A DNA stretch of 64,000 bases from Cystobacter fuscus (GTDB taxonomy: Bacteria > Myxococcota > Myxococcia > Myxococcales > Myxococcaceae). A model generated the notes under the pieces. It made no database searches. It worked only from the letters and a program-made list of their open reading frames with translations, and was not told where the DNA came from. The stretch covers positions 5,084,001 to 5,148,000 of the forward strand of contig NZ_CP022098.1 of the NCBI RefSeq assembly GCF_002305875.1, given 5' to 3'. Positions 17,083 through 26,211 of the stretch are shown here, in pieces (position 1 is the stretch's first letter; each line of letters begins with the position of its first letter). The position numbers and the translations under genes are program-made.

Positions 17083-18051
17083 TCAGTAGCCCGCCACCTT
17101 GTCGACGATGTTCAGCAGCGGCTCTCCCTTCTCGAAGCGCTCGAGGTTCTTCAGGAAGAGCGCCACGGCGTCCTCGCGCCAGGTGGGCGTTTGATCGGCG
17201 CAGTGCGGTGAGAGCAGCACGTTGTCGAGCCGCCAGAAGGCATGTCCCGGTGGCAGCGGCTCGGTCTCGAAGACATCCAGCGCGGCTCCGCGCAGGCGTC
17301 CTTCTTCCAGGGCCTTCACCAGCGCCTGTTCGTCCACGGTGCCGCCGCGGCCGATGTTGATGAGCACGGCACCCGGCTTCATGGCGCCGAGCTCCGACTC
17401 ACCCATCAGCCGATTCGTTCCGGACGTGTGGGGCAGGGCGAGCAGCAGGTAGTCCGAGGCGGCGATCATCTCGTGCCTGCGCTCGAGGGGAAACAGCTCG
17501 TCCACGAGCGTGTCCCCCGCGCTGCGCGACGGCTGGCGCCGACAGGCCAGGATGCGCATACCGAAGGGCCTGGCCCGTTCCGCCACCGCGCGGCCGATGT
17601 CCCCATACCCGAGGATGCCCAGGGTCTTTCCGCGCAGCTCCACGGGTGAGAACTGTTCCCAGCGCGCCTCGTGCTGCTGGCGCACCAGGCGGCGCAGATC
17701 CTTGGCGAAGAACAACATCGCGGCCAGGGCGAACTCGCCGAGCGAACCGCTGTAGACGCCCTTGGAGTTGGTGAGGGGGAGGGGACTCTGGATGAGCTCC
17801 TCGAAGAGGAGGTTCTCCACCCCGGCGGAGAGCGCGTGGATCCACCGCAGGGAGCGGGCCCGTGGCAGCAGCGCGCGCAGCACTTCCTTCTTCTGCGCGC
17901 CCAGCAGCAACACCTGGGCCTGCTCGATGGCCGGGGCCAGCTGCTCCTCGGAGAGGCCGATGGTGAGGCGCAGGCCCGGCGCCAGCCGCCGCAGAGAGGA
18001 CACGGCGGAGGACGAGGGCTCCGCGAGGACCAGCAGGTGTTCGACGTTCAT
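17083..18051 (-). CDS. D-isomer-specific 2-hydroxyacid dehydrogenase
   Basis: 322 aa, normal family length. The NAD-binding motif is GILGYGDIGRAVAE (about residues 145-158). The catalytic set is present: Arg in NIGRGGTVDE, Glu in LDVFETEPLP, and His in SPHCADQTP. The N-terminal substrate domain is more divergent, so the substrate (glyoxylate, hydroxypyruvate or another 2-oxoacid) cannot be told. It converges with the MarR gene (22 bp between stops) and is divergent from the large kinase at 18209. The start ATG at 18051 is unambiguous. Confidence 0.9.
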   Translation of the reverse strand: MNVEHLLVLAEPSSSAVSSLRRLAPGLRLTIGLSEEQLAPAIEQAQVLLLGAQKKEVLRALLPRARSLRWIHALSAGVENLLFEELIQSPLPLTNSKGVYSGSLGEFALAAMLFFAKDLRRLVRQQHEARWEQFSPVELRGKTLGILGYGDIGRAVAERARPFGMRILACRRQPSRSAGDTLVDELFPLERRHEMIAASDYLLLALPHTSGTNRLMGESELGAMKPGAVLINIGRGGTVDEQALVKALEEGRLRGAALDVFETEPLPPGHAFWRLDNVLLSPHCADQTPTWREDAVALFLKNLERFEKGEPLLNIVDKVAGY

Positions 18052-18159
18052 GGGGTCGCCGACCCTATCAGTCCCATGCCGACTCGCCTGGGTTCCCGTG
18101 GACCTGCCTTCGCCCGGGCATGCTGGCCCGTGGGCCGGTGGACCCCTACCTTTTCCTCA

Positions 18160-18176
18160 TCGGCACTCCGTGCCGA
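18160..18176. promoter_or_regulatory. Perfect palindrome upstream of the kinase gene
   Basis: TCGGCAC-TCC-GTGCCGA, a 7-3-7 perfect inverted repeat 32 bp before the ATG at 18209. The intergenic region holds divergent genes, so it could be an operator for either. There is no T-run on either side, which argues against a terminator. It could also be a hairpin near the ribosome-binding region. Confidence 0.35.
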
Positions 18177-18208
18177 CAGGAGGGGGCACACCCGATTGGG
18201 GGTAGGGC

Positions 18209-21200
18209 ATGGCTGATGGGACCCCGGACAGCACCGACAATCCAGCCTCGAACCAGGCGCCACGAAGTCAGGGCGCCGGACTGGAGGATTCCGATTTCGA
18301 TGATTCCCTCCTGCGGGCCGTGGCCGAGGGGCCCGCCTTGTTCCGCAAGCCGGCTGTCGGGGAACGGCTGGGTGGCTCGGATGGGCGGCGCTTCGAGATC
18401 CTCGGAGAGCTGGGGCAGGGGGGCATGGGTCAGGTGTTCCGCGCGCGCGACGCGGAGCTGCAGCGCGTGGTGGCCCTCAAGTTCTTCCGGCCCCGGGAGG
18501 ATGCCGGGGCCGCTGGTTCCCTGGAGCTGTTGCGGCAGGAGTCGCGGGCCATCGCGCGGTTGGATCACGAGAACATCATCCGGGTCTTCGATGTGGCCGA
18601 ATGGGTGGGCGCTTCGTGGGAGCCCCGGATTCCCTTCCTCATCATGGAGTGCTTGGAGGGCGAATCGCTCACATCCCTGTTGCGGCGGGAGCGGCGGCCA
18701 GGCGTGCGGCGTGCCCTGGAGGTGATGGAGGGGGTGGCGGCCGGTCTGGCGCACGCGCACGAGCGCCACATCCTCCACCGCGACCTCAAGCCGAGCAATG
18801 TCTTCATCAGTCCCCAGGGACGCGTGAAGCTGTTCGACTTCGGGCTCGCCTGGTCTCGTCTGGCCGGCGATTCCGCCTCGGCCTTCCTGCCCATCGCCGG
18901 GACGCCCGCCTATATGTCCCCCGAGCAGTGGCGGGGCGGCGCGCAGGACGCGCGCAGCGATCTCTGGTCCGCGGGCGTCCTGCTGTACGAGCTGTTGTGT
19001 GGGGATCCGCCCTATCCGTGCGCCTCGTTGGATGAGCTGCGCGAGCGCGTCACCTCGACCGAGCCGGTGCCCTCGGTGCGCACCTGCTGTCCGGATGTGC
19101 CCGAGGAGCTGGAGGCCCTGGTGGCCTCGCTCCTGGCGAAGGCGCCCGAGGCGCGCCTGCCCTCCGCCCAGCAGCTCCTGGATCGGCTGCGCCAACTACA
19201 GGAGGGCCTGGGTCCCTGGCGCGAGGAACCCCGGGGGGTGGTGCCCCAGCGCCGGGCGGTGACGCTGATGTCCTGCCTCCTGGTGGGCGCGCAGGGTGTT
19301 TCCGAGACGTCCGATCCCGAGGACCTGAGCGAGCTGGAGGCCAACTTCCACAAGCGCTGCTCGGAGATCACCCAGGCACATGGGGGCTCCATCACCAGCT
19401 GCATGGGGGATGAAGTGCTGGCCTGCTTCGGCTACCCGGTGGCTCACGAGGAGGATGCCGAGCACGCCGTGGCGACGGCGCTCGAACTCTCCGCGAACGG
19501 GTTCGTCCTCCAGGTGGGCCTGCATACGGAGACGGTGGTGTTGGATGACAGTCTTCCTCAGCTTCATGGCCGCGCGCCCACCATCCAGGGCGAGGCGCCG
19601 CGCATCGCCGCGTGGCTCGCCCGGCAGGCTCGTCCCGGCACCGTCGTCCTCAGCCAGACCACGCATACCCTGGTGCGACAGGCGTTCGACGCCGTCCCCC
19701 TGGGGGAACACTCCTTCGAGGGGTTGTCGAAGGCGCGCCCGATGCCTCTCTGGCGGGCGGTGCGCGCGCGCGAGACGGTGTTCCGCTTCGATCGCACGCT
19801 GGCCGCCGGGGCGCTCACCCCCATGGTGGGCCGCGAGGAGGAGCTGCGGCGGCTGCTCGGCTTCTGGAAGGAGGCCCAGGAAGGCCGAGGCTCCTTCGTG
19901 TTGCTCTCGGGTGAGGCGGGTCTCGGCAAGTCCCGGCTCCTCCTGGAACTGCGCCAGCGAATACCGCCATCCTCGTGCACCCTCCTGCGCTGCCAATGCT
20001 GGAGCCAGTTCTCCCAGAGCGCCTTCCACCCCATCATCGAGATGATGCAGGGGATGCTCAGGCTGGCGCCGGAGGGCTCGCCCCAGGACAACCGCCGCGT
20101 GCTGGACGCGCGCCTGACGCAGTGGGGCCTGGACGAGGAGCAGCGCGAGCTCCTCGCCGCCTTCCTCTCGCTCCCCTCGGAGGGGGCCGCCCCGCGCTTT
20201 CCCCTGTCGCCGGAGCAGCGAAAGGAGCGCACCCGCGAGGCGCTCACGGAACTGCTGCTCCACCTGACCCACGCGCGGCCCGTGCTCGGCGTGGTGGAGG
20301 ACCTGCACTGGGCGGATCCCTCCACCCGGGAACTGCTCAACACGGTGCTGAGCCGGGTGGGGCACGCGCGGATGCTCTTCGTCGCGAGCACCCGGGAGGC
20401 GGACGGCCGGAGCGAGGGGCCGTCCTATCACCACGTGACGCTGGAGCGATTGTCGGCGCCGCTCACGGCCCGCTTGGCGCGCGAGGCGGCCAATACGGAG
20501 CTGCCGGAGGAGATGCTCCGCCTGTTGGTGGAGAAGACGGAGGGGGTGCCTCTCTTCGTGGAGGAGCTGTCTCGTCAGGTGGCCGCCGGCGGCAGCGTGC
20601 CCGCCCTGCCCCTCACCCTGCACGGGTTGCTGCTGGCGCGGCTGGATGCGCTGCCGGTGCGGCTCAAGACGCTGGTGCAACTGTGTGCCGTGGTGGGCCG
20701 CGGCTTCACCCGGAAGTTGATGGCGTCGCTGACCCGGCGTGAGCCGTCCTCGTTGCGCGAGGATCTGGAGGCCCTGGTGGCCGCGGGCCTGCTCCAGCGG
20801 AGTGAAGACGTGGAGGAGGGCATTGCCTACCAGTTCCGCCATGCCCTCTTCCAGGAGGCCGCCTACCAGTCCCTTCCCCGGGGCCCCCGGCGTCACCACC
20901 ACCGGAGGATCGCCCAGGCACTGGAAGAGCAGTTCCCCAAGGTGGTGCAGACCCAGCCGGAGCTGCTCGCCCACCACTACACCGAGGCCGGAGTCCCCAC
21001 GCGCGCTATCGTGCATTGGCGGACCGCCGGGATGCGCGCCCTCATGCGTTCGGCGAACCAGGAGGCCGTGAACCACCTGAACCAGGCGCTCACGCTGCTC
21101 GGCACCCAACCCGATACCCCCCAACGCACCCAGCAGGAATTGCAGCTGCTCTCCTTCCTGGGCATTCCACTGACCCAGGTGCGCGGCTTGAGAGCCCCCG

Positions 21201-22252
21201 AGGTGAAGCGCACCTACGCCCGGGTGCGCGAACTGTTTCCCCTCGTGGGCGACGCGCTGCCAGCCCTGGAGGTGTCCTACTGGGGGCCGTTCTCCTATTC
21301 CTACAGCCGCGCCGAGTTCCCCGAAGCCCACGCCCTGGGCAAACAGCTCGTGGAGGTGGGCTCCCGCCAGCGGCACCAGGATCTGCTCGCCCAGGGCTAC
21401 CGCATGATGGCCACCATCTTCTTCGCCTGGGGGCGGGTGCACGAGTCGCTCGACAACGTGGAGCGCGCCGTGGCGTGCTCGGATTCCTCCCTGGAAGAGC
21501 ACATGCGGCTGGCCGTGCAGCAGTGGGTGGATCCCACGGCGGTGGCACTCGCCCACGGCGCCGTCATCCACTCGGTGAGCGGCCAGCACGAGAAGGCCCT
21601 GCGCTGGGGCCAGGAGGCACTCACGCTCTCCGAGCGCATCGGTCATCCCCAGACGCGCGCCTACGTGCTCCTCTACGCCGCGATGGCCTGTCAGGTTCGC
21701 GGCGATGCGCGCGGGACACTCTCGCGGGCCGAGGCTCATCTCGAGCTCGCGCACCAGGTGCGCCTGCTGACGGAATGGGTGTGGGTCGGCATGCTGCGTG
21801 CCTGGGCGCTCTCCGAACTGGGCCTCCCCGAGGCGGGCCTGGTGCAGATGCGCCAGGGGTTGAGCCGGTGGCGCCTCGTGGGTATGCACGCGTCAATGAC
21901 CTACTTCGTGGGCATGCTGGCGCAGGTGCACCTGCGGCGCAGGCGGCCCCAGGAAGCCCTGCGCGCGGTGAACGAGGCCCTGCGATGGGCGGAGTCGACG
22001 GGCGAGCGCTTCTACGAGTCGGAGGTGTACCGTGTCGGCGCCCAGGCGTGGCGGGAGCTGGGCGATGAGGAGCGGGCACGTGAGTTCTTCCAGCGGGCCG
22101 TGCACATCGCGCGGGAACAGGGCGCCGGGCTGTTCGAGCAGCGCGCCCTGCGGCTCCTGGAGCCACACGAGGCGCGGCCCGAGGACGCCGAGCACCCATC
22201 GCGCTCCGAGCAACCCTCCCCCGAGGAGGCGGCGCGGCACGCACACGAATGA
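18209..22252 (+). CDS. Multidomain Ser/Thr kinase - degenerate cyclase - AAA ATPase - TPR protein
   Basis: 1347 aa. Order: kinase domain (about 55-330) with glycine loop GQGGMGQVF, ATP Lys in VALKFF, HRDLKPSN, DFG and GTPAYMSPEQW; a class III nucleotide-cyclase-like domain (about 345-520); an AAA/STAND ATPase with Walker A GEAGLGKS (about 570) and Walker B-type VVEDLHWAD (about 692); then a long TPR-rich helical tail. In the cyclase-like part the usual F-x-D-x-x-G metal site reads CLLVG, so the first metal Asp is missing, while GDEVLACFG keeps the second. It is probably inactive as a cyclase and may act as a sensor. Such proteins integrate signals and phosphorylate unknown targets. Confidence 0.9.
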   Translation: MADGTPDSTDNPASNQAPRSQGAGLEDSDFDDSLLRAVAEGPALFRKPAVGERLGGSDGRRFEILGELGQGGMGQVFRARDAELQRVVALKFFRPREDAGAAGSLELLRQESRAIARLDHENIIRVFDVAEWVGASWEPRIPFLIMECLEGESLTSLLRRERRPGVRRALEVMEGVAAGLAHAHERHILHRDLKPSNVFISPQGRVKLFDFGLAWSRLAGDSASAFLPIAGTPAYMSPEQWRGGAQDARSDLWSAGVLLYELLCGDPPYPCASLDELRERVTSTEPVPSVRTCCPDVPEELEALVASLLAKAPEARLPSAQQLLDRLRQLQEGLGPWREEPRGVVPQRRAVTLMSCLLVGAQGVSETSDPEDLSELEANFHKRCSEITQAHGGSITSCMGDEVLACFGYPVAHEEDAEHAVATALELSANGFVLQVGLHTETVVLDDSLPQLHGRAPTIQGEAPRIAAWLARQARPGTVVLSQTTHTLVRQAFDAVPLGEHSFEGLSKARPMPLWRAVRARETVFRFDRTLAAGALTPMVGREEELRRLLGFWKEAQEGRGSFVLLSGEAGLGKSRLLLELRQRIPPSSCTLLRCQCWSQFSQSAFHPIIEMMQGMLRLAPEGSPQDNRRVLDARLTQWGLDEEQRELLAAFLSLPSEGAAPRFPLSPEQRKERTREALTELLLHLTHARPVLGVVEDLHWADPSTRELLNTVLSRVGHARMLFVASTREADGRSEGPSYHHVTLERLSAPLTARLAREAANTELPEEMLRLLVEKTEGVPLFVEELSRQVAAGGSVPALPLTLHGLLLARLDALPVRLKTLVQLCAVVGRGFTRKLMASLTRREPSSLREDLEALVAAGLLQRSEDVEEGIAYQFRHALFQEAAYQSLPRGPRRHHHRRIAQALEEQFPKVVQTQPELLAHHYTEAGVPTRAIVHWRTAGMRALMRSANQEAVNHLNQALTLLGTQPDTPQRTQQELQLLSFLGIPLTQVRGLRAPEVKRTYARVRELFPLVGDALPALEVSYWGPFSYSYSRAEFPEAHALGKQLVEVGSRQRHQDLLAQGYRMMATIFFAWGRVHESLDNVERAVACSDSSLEEHMRLAVQQWVDPTAVALAHGAVIHSVSGQHEKALRWGQEALTLSERIGHPQTRAYVLLYAAMACQVRGDARGTLSRAEAHLELAHQVRLLTEWVWVGMLRAWALSELGLPEAGLVQMRQGLSRWRLVGMHASMTYFVGMLAQVHLRRRRPQEALRAVNEALRWAESTGERFYESEVYRVGAQAWRELGDEERAREFFQRAVHIAREQGAGLFEQRALRLLEPHEARPEDAEHPSRSEQPSPEEAARHAHE

Positions 22253-22284
22253 GCCGCGGCCCCCGCGCGGGGCGCCGCCTCCCT

Positions 22285-24051
22285 TCAGTGGAGGGCCACC
22301 GGCTGCTCGCGCCCGGAGACGCGGGAGCGGGTGGGGTGGCGCGAGTGCTCGATGAGGTGCTCGGCGAAACGATCGGCGAGCGCCGCGATGGTGAGGCTCG
22401 GGTTGACGCCCGTGGGGCCCGGCAGCACCGAGCCATCCGCCACGTAGAGGCCGGGGTGGTTGAAGACCTCGCCATGGGAGTCCACCACGCCGTCGGCCAC
22501 GGAGCGGCCCATGGGGCAGCCCCCGAGCGGATGCGCGACGATGATGCGGCTGAGCATGCCGAGCGGGTACTGGATGAACTTCCCCCCGAGCACGCGGGCC
22601 ACCCGGGCCATGGTGCGCCGCACGCGCTGGAAGTAGTCAGACGAGTCGCGCATCTTCCAGTCGACCGTCAGCATGCCCGCCTCGTTGAGGGACATGTGCC
22701 CGGTGGGCATATCCCGGCCCATGGCGAGCAGCGGCAGCGAGCTGGAGGAGCCCACGCAGTCGCCGATCGCATCGCCGATCTCCGCGCTCACGTCGGTGTC
22801 CTTGTTCAACCCCAGCCAGCCCTGGGCGAGCCGGATCCCCAGCCGGGCGAGGCGGCGTGTGAGGGCGACCTGGTTGAGTCCCTCGTGGAGCCAGTTGACG
22901 AACTCCGGGTAGCCGGCGTCCTGGATGTAGAAGCCACGGCCGGTGCCCCCCTGGGCCGCGTCGCGAATGTACAGGCTGCTGGTGATGACCGGGCCATGGC
23001 CCCCATCGAGCAGGCGGGGCTCGTAGCCACGGTTGCCCCGCTGGACGCACTTGGAGACGAAGGACACCAGGTCGCCATTGCCGCTGAACTGCGTGCCGAG
23101 CCGGGTGCTGAGCCCCGGCAGCGACGCCTGGCTCTTGAGCAGCAGATACGTGGTGCCGAAGGTGCCCGCCGACAGCACGAGCTTGTCCGCCGTGATGACC
23201 CTGCCCGGCTGGTTGGACAGGGGCTCCTGGGGAGGCTCGCCCTCCTGGGCCTGGGAATGGTCCAGGTACTCGACGCCATAGCCGTCGCGCTCATGCCAGA
23301 AGGAGCGCACCTCGCAGCGCGTGCGCAGCTCCGCCCCGGCCCGCCTGGCGGCCGACAGGTACGTGTAGTCGAGCGTGTTCTTGCTGCCGTAGTTGCAGCC
23401 GATGTCGCACTCGCCGCACAGCCGGCACGTCAGGCGCGTGCGTCCGTGCAGGTTCCCATGCGGCTCGTGGATGGGCTCGCCCGGGATGGAGGGCTGTCCG
23501 GGGTTGCCGAACGTCACCGCGAGCGGGGGCAGCTCCCAGTCGGCCTTCAGCCCCATGCGCTCGGCGGCGAGCTTCATCGCGATCGTCTTGGCGGTGTGGC
23601 GGTAGGGCTCCTGATCGAACGGGTAGCGCTGGGCGCCGAGCATCTTCTCCACGGCGTCGTAGTGCGACTCCAGCTCCTCGCGGTTGACGGGCCAGTACTC
23701 GTAGCCCCCGTGGCGGGGAGACTCGCGCACGAAGGTCTTCTCGTCCTTGCGCAGCAGCACGTTGGCGTAGATGAGCGAGCCCCCGCCGAGTCCGCTCGAC
23801 ACCACGCCCGCGAGCCCGGGGAAGGACCAGATGTTGAAGAGCCCATGGAGCCCCTGGTGGGGGTCCCAGAAGTTGCGGCGCATGCCATAGGGGCTGCGCG
23901 GGAACGAGCCGGGGGGATAGGCCTTGCCCCGCTCCAGGACGCAGACGCGCAGGCCCGCCTCGGCCAGGCGCCAGGCCATCACCGAGCCGCCAAAGCCAGA
24001 CCCCACGATGATGACATCGAAATGTTCTCGTCGTTGTTGTCTTGGATTCAT
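22285..24051 (-). CDS. GMC-family flavoprotein oxidoreductase (cholesterol-oxidase-like)
   Basis: 588 aa from the ATG at 24051. The FAD-binding fold opens with VIIVGSGFGGSVMA (about residues 12-25) and LERGKAYPPGS. The GMC signature region SSGLGGGSLIYANV is present. A Cys-rich patch with spacing C-x2-C-x2-C-x3-C (RLCGECDIGC region, about 215-225) is typical of a cholesterol-oxidase-like GMC subgroup. The C-terminal catalytic region has HPLGGCPMG and DGSVLPGPTGVNPSLT. It should oxidise a sterol or other lipid alcohol. It is the last of three genes joined by ATGA overlaps with the middle-domain protein and an alpha/beta-hydrolase. Confidence 0.88.
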   Translation of the reverse strand: MNPRQQRREHFDVIIVGSGFGGSVMAWRLAEAGLRVCVLERGKAYPPGSFPRSPYGMRRNFWDPHQGLHGLFNIWSFPGLAGVVSSGLGGGSLIYANVLLRKDEKTFVRESPRHGGYEYWPVNREELESHYDAVEKMLGAQRYPFDQEPYRHTAKTIAMKLAAERMGLKADWELPPLAVTFGNPGQPSIPGEPIHEPHGNLHGRTRLTCRLCGECDIGCNYGSKNTLDYTYLSAARRAGAELRTRCEVRSFWHERDGYGVEYLDHSQAQEGEPPQEPLSNQPGRVITADKLVLSAGTFGTTYLLLKSQASLPGLSTRLGTQFSGNGDLVSFVSKCVQRGNRGYEPRLLDGGHGPVITSSLYIRDAAQGGTGRGFYIQDAGYPEFVNWLHEGLNQVALTRRLARLGIRLAQGWLGLNKDTDVSAEIGDAIGDCVGSSSSLPLLAMGRDMPTGHMSLNEAGMLTVDWKMRDSSDYFQRVRRTMARVARVLGGKFIQYPLGMLSRIIVAHPLGGCPMGRSVADGVVDSHGEVFNHPGLYVADGSVLPGPTGVNPSLTIAALADRFAEHLIEHSRHPTRSRVSGREQPVALH

Positions 24052-24725
24052 GGGGATTCCATTCGCGGGGGTGGAGGGGTGGAAGGGGCGCCTTCGTTCC
24101 AGAGGGCCAGCACCTTGGGGGCGTAGAGCCGCCAGAGGGAGCCGAGGAAGAACTCGCCAAAGCGCAGCCGGGCCTGGAGGCCCATGGGCTCCGGGAGGCG
24201 GGAACCCATGGAGGCCACGAGCGCGAGCACGTCCCGGAGCCCCAGCGAGAGCACTCCCGCGCCCACGATCCGGCCGCGCTCGTCCTCGCCCTCGTGGAGC
24301 TGGCAGGAGAGCCGGGTGGTGTCGCGCCACAGGTCCCAGCCATGGTCGTCATGGACGGTCTTGGTGCCCGACAGGTAATACGCGCGCTCTCCGCTCACGA
24401 AGGGCAGGCCATAGGTCATCAACCGGATCCCCGGTGCGTCTCCGGGCCGGAACAGGTTGAAGCGCCCCCGCTTCACGAGCAGTTCCTGGCCCAAGGGCGA
24501 ATAGGAGGCATGGGCCAGGAGCCGGGCCGAGTGCTCCGGTTTCTCGATGAAGGCCTCCACGTCGTCCACGAGGATGGTGGCGTGGAAGGTGAAGGGCGTG
24601 CGCCGGCCCCGGGCGGCGCCCTGGCGGGGGTTCGTGGCTCCCAGTGACAGCCCTCCCGACATGGTCTCGCGGAAGAAGAGCTCGGGGGCGGAGTCCTGGA
24701 TTTCCCGATGTTCGTCCAGCATCAT
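24048..24725 (-). CDS. Partner protein of the GMC oxidoreductase/hydrolase operon
   Basis: 225 aa from one of two adjacent ATGs (24725 or 24722); its first codon overlaps the stop of the hydrolase gene and its stop overlaps the GMC start. It has no signal peptide or membrane segment. Beta-strand-rich text such as FTFHATILVDDVEAF and LMTYGLPF with GTKTVHDDHGWDLWRDTT suggests a lipocalin-like or hydroxysteroid-binding fold. I recall one-polypeptide GMC-hydrolase fusions in other bacteria with a middle domain of this size; this gene seems to be that domain as a free protein. The role (substrate carrier or subunit) is inferred. Confidence 0.65.
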   Translation of the reverse strand: MMLDEHREIQDSAPELFFRETMSGGLSLGATNPRQGAARGRRTPFTFHATILVDDVEAFIEKPEHSARLLAHASYSPLGQELLVKRGRFNLFRPGDAPGIRLMTYGLPFVSGERAYYLSGTKTVHDDHGWDLWRDTTRLSCQLHEGEDERGRIVGAGVLSLGLRDVLALVASMGSRLPEPMGLQARLRFGEFFLGSLWRLYAPKVLALWNEGAPSTPPPPRMESP

Positions 24726-25786
24726 GAGTGCTCCCGGACAGGCCGGTTCAGCTCGGCCTGGATGAGGGGGAAGACGTCCCTGGGCGCGTGCTTGCCCATG
24801 AAGACATCGAGGTGGCCGTAGCCCGGCACCACGTGCAGCGAGTGGTAGCCACGCCGGTAGCGGGACATGATCTCGTAGGAGCGCTGCTGGCTCTCGGCGA
24901 GGAAGCACCGGTTGTTCCGGCCGGTCATGAAGACGAACCGGGCCTCCGTCTGGGGGCGGCGCAGGGCCACGTCGTGGGGCAGCTCCCGGTAGCCCTCGAC
25001 GGGAATGGTGTAGCCCGCGCGCAGGCTCTCGAGCATCTGCCGGAAGAAGGAGAGGGGCACCTGGGCGAACTCCTGCTTCACCCATTCATGGGTTTGCGGA
25101 TTGAGGTTCTCGTGACTCCAGAGCGTGGGATGGCCCAGGCCGTAGATGACGCTCACCATCTTGCACACGGTGTTGTCGCACTCGTGATGGGTGGCTCGCG
25201 CCATGAGGGTGAGGGTCTGGGGGAGCAGGCCCCTGGAGCCAAGGCCCCACTGGGGATTGAGGTAGGACGTCCACCGTGAGAGCAGGGGGACGAGTTGGCT
25301 CAGCTTGAGGCACGTGGCGCGCGACATCACCGGGTGCAGGGAGACGGCGTTGCTGATGATCAGCTTCACCTGGGGCAGCAGCCCGGCGACCGCCGAGAGG
25401 ATGAAGCTCGTCGCGCCCTGGCAATGGACGATGGCCTTGACCTCGTTCCAGCCCGTCTTCTGGACGATCGTCTCGATGGCCTTGGGGTGGTCATGGACGG
25501 CCGCCTGATCGAACGTCCACTCGTTGGGCGCGACGTCGATGCTGGCCCGCCAGTTCTCCAGCCAGACATCGTAGCCATCGGCGACGAGGGTATCGACGAG
25601 CGTCCGCGGAATGGGGGCACGGAAGATGTTGGCGCGCACGCCGGCGCCATGCACGAGGATCACGGGCCCCTTGACTGGAGCGCGAGAGCCTCGGACCCGG
25701 ATGAGATTCAATGGCTTGCCATCGCCCGCACGGAAGTTCACGACCTCCTCACGCGGGTGGGAATAGGTCACGGTATTGGCACGCAT
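24722..25786 (-). CDS. Alpha/beta-hydrolase with Cys nucleophile elbow
   Basis: 354 aa. The oxyanion motif VHGAGVRANIF (about residues 45-55), the nucleophile elbow VHCQGAT (about 122-128) and the terminal GYGHLD (His about 325) are all visible. The elbow normally reads G-x-S-x-G; here the nucleophile is Cys and the first Gly is His-preceded, as in PHA synthases and dienelactone hydrolases. An acid residue probably sits in FMTGRNNRCF or nearby. No signal peptide. It is the first gene of the three-gene ATGA-coupled operon, with GGGGAG before its ATG. A lipid or sterol ester or thioester is a likely substrate. Confidence 0.85.
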   Translation of the reverse strand: MRANTVTYSHPREEVVNFRAGDGKPLNLIRVRGSRAPVKGPVILVHGAGVRANIFRAPIPRTLVDTLVADGYDVWLENWRASIDVAPNEWTFDQAAVHDHPKAIETIVQKTGWNEVKAIVHCQGATSFILSAVAGLLPQVKLIISNAVSLHPVMSRATCLKLSQLVPLLSRWTSYLNPQWGLGSRGLLPQTLTLMARATHHECDNTVCKMVSVIYGLGHPTLWSHENLNPQTHEWVKQEFAQVPLSFFRQMLESLRAGYTIPVEGYRELPHDVALRRPQTEARFVFMTGRNNRCFLAESQQRSYEIMSRYRRGYHSLHVVPGYGHLDVFMGKHAPRDVFPLIQAELNRPVREHS

Positions 25787-26211
25787 TACGGAGAACTCCC
25801 CCTACATCTGGATGATTGGTGATGCACATGCCTGATGACACGGCATTTGCATGGCCTGTCCCCCTGACCGCCTTCGCCGGGCCAGGGCTTTCTCCCGATG
25901 GAAGGCCGTCCCGGCGGATGTGACGAAGGGTCCTATGCGACGCGGACCGAGGGCGAAGAGCCCTCGAGGAGCCGATCGTTCGTGGTCACGCTACGTGGCT
26001 GGCCCCCCGGGCACCTCGATCTCTCCGGGCTGGTGGGTTGTCGCTCGTCTATTTCCGCTGTACCCAGTATCATTTCTCGATAATACGAGAGCAGCACCCC
26101 TGGGAGCCCCGGTGAAGCGTGCTGGCACCAAGCGCCCCCGGCCGTGAGTTGCGAAAGGTCGCCCTCCGGCTCGTGGGGAGCGTGGGCTCAACCAAGGTGG
26201 ACACTCTTCCT
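25787..26211. other. Intergenic region between divergent operons
   Basis: 425 bp separating the hydrolase operon from the large kinase/histidine kinase gene. I see no convincing gene. Two palindrome-like elements stand out: ATGCC-N9-GGCAT at 25830-25848 and TCTCG-ATAATA-CGAGA near 26076. The second lies in a locally AT-rich stretch that could hold the promoter of the plus-strand gene. Both are weak candidates for operators. Confidence 0.4.

Noticed and set aside
19196-21889. 897-residue frame on the minus strand
   Set aside because: Antisense shadow of the kinase-AAA-TPR gene, with Gln/His/Arg-biased composition.
22254-22280. GC-rich hairpin between the kinase and GMC stops as a terminator
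   Set aside because: GCCCC/GGGGC arms exist, but there is no T-run on either strand and such repeats are common at this GC content.
22249-24126. 625-residue frame on the plus strand
   Set aside because: Shadow of the GMC oxidoreductase gene; composition and lack of motifs argue against it.
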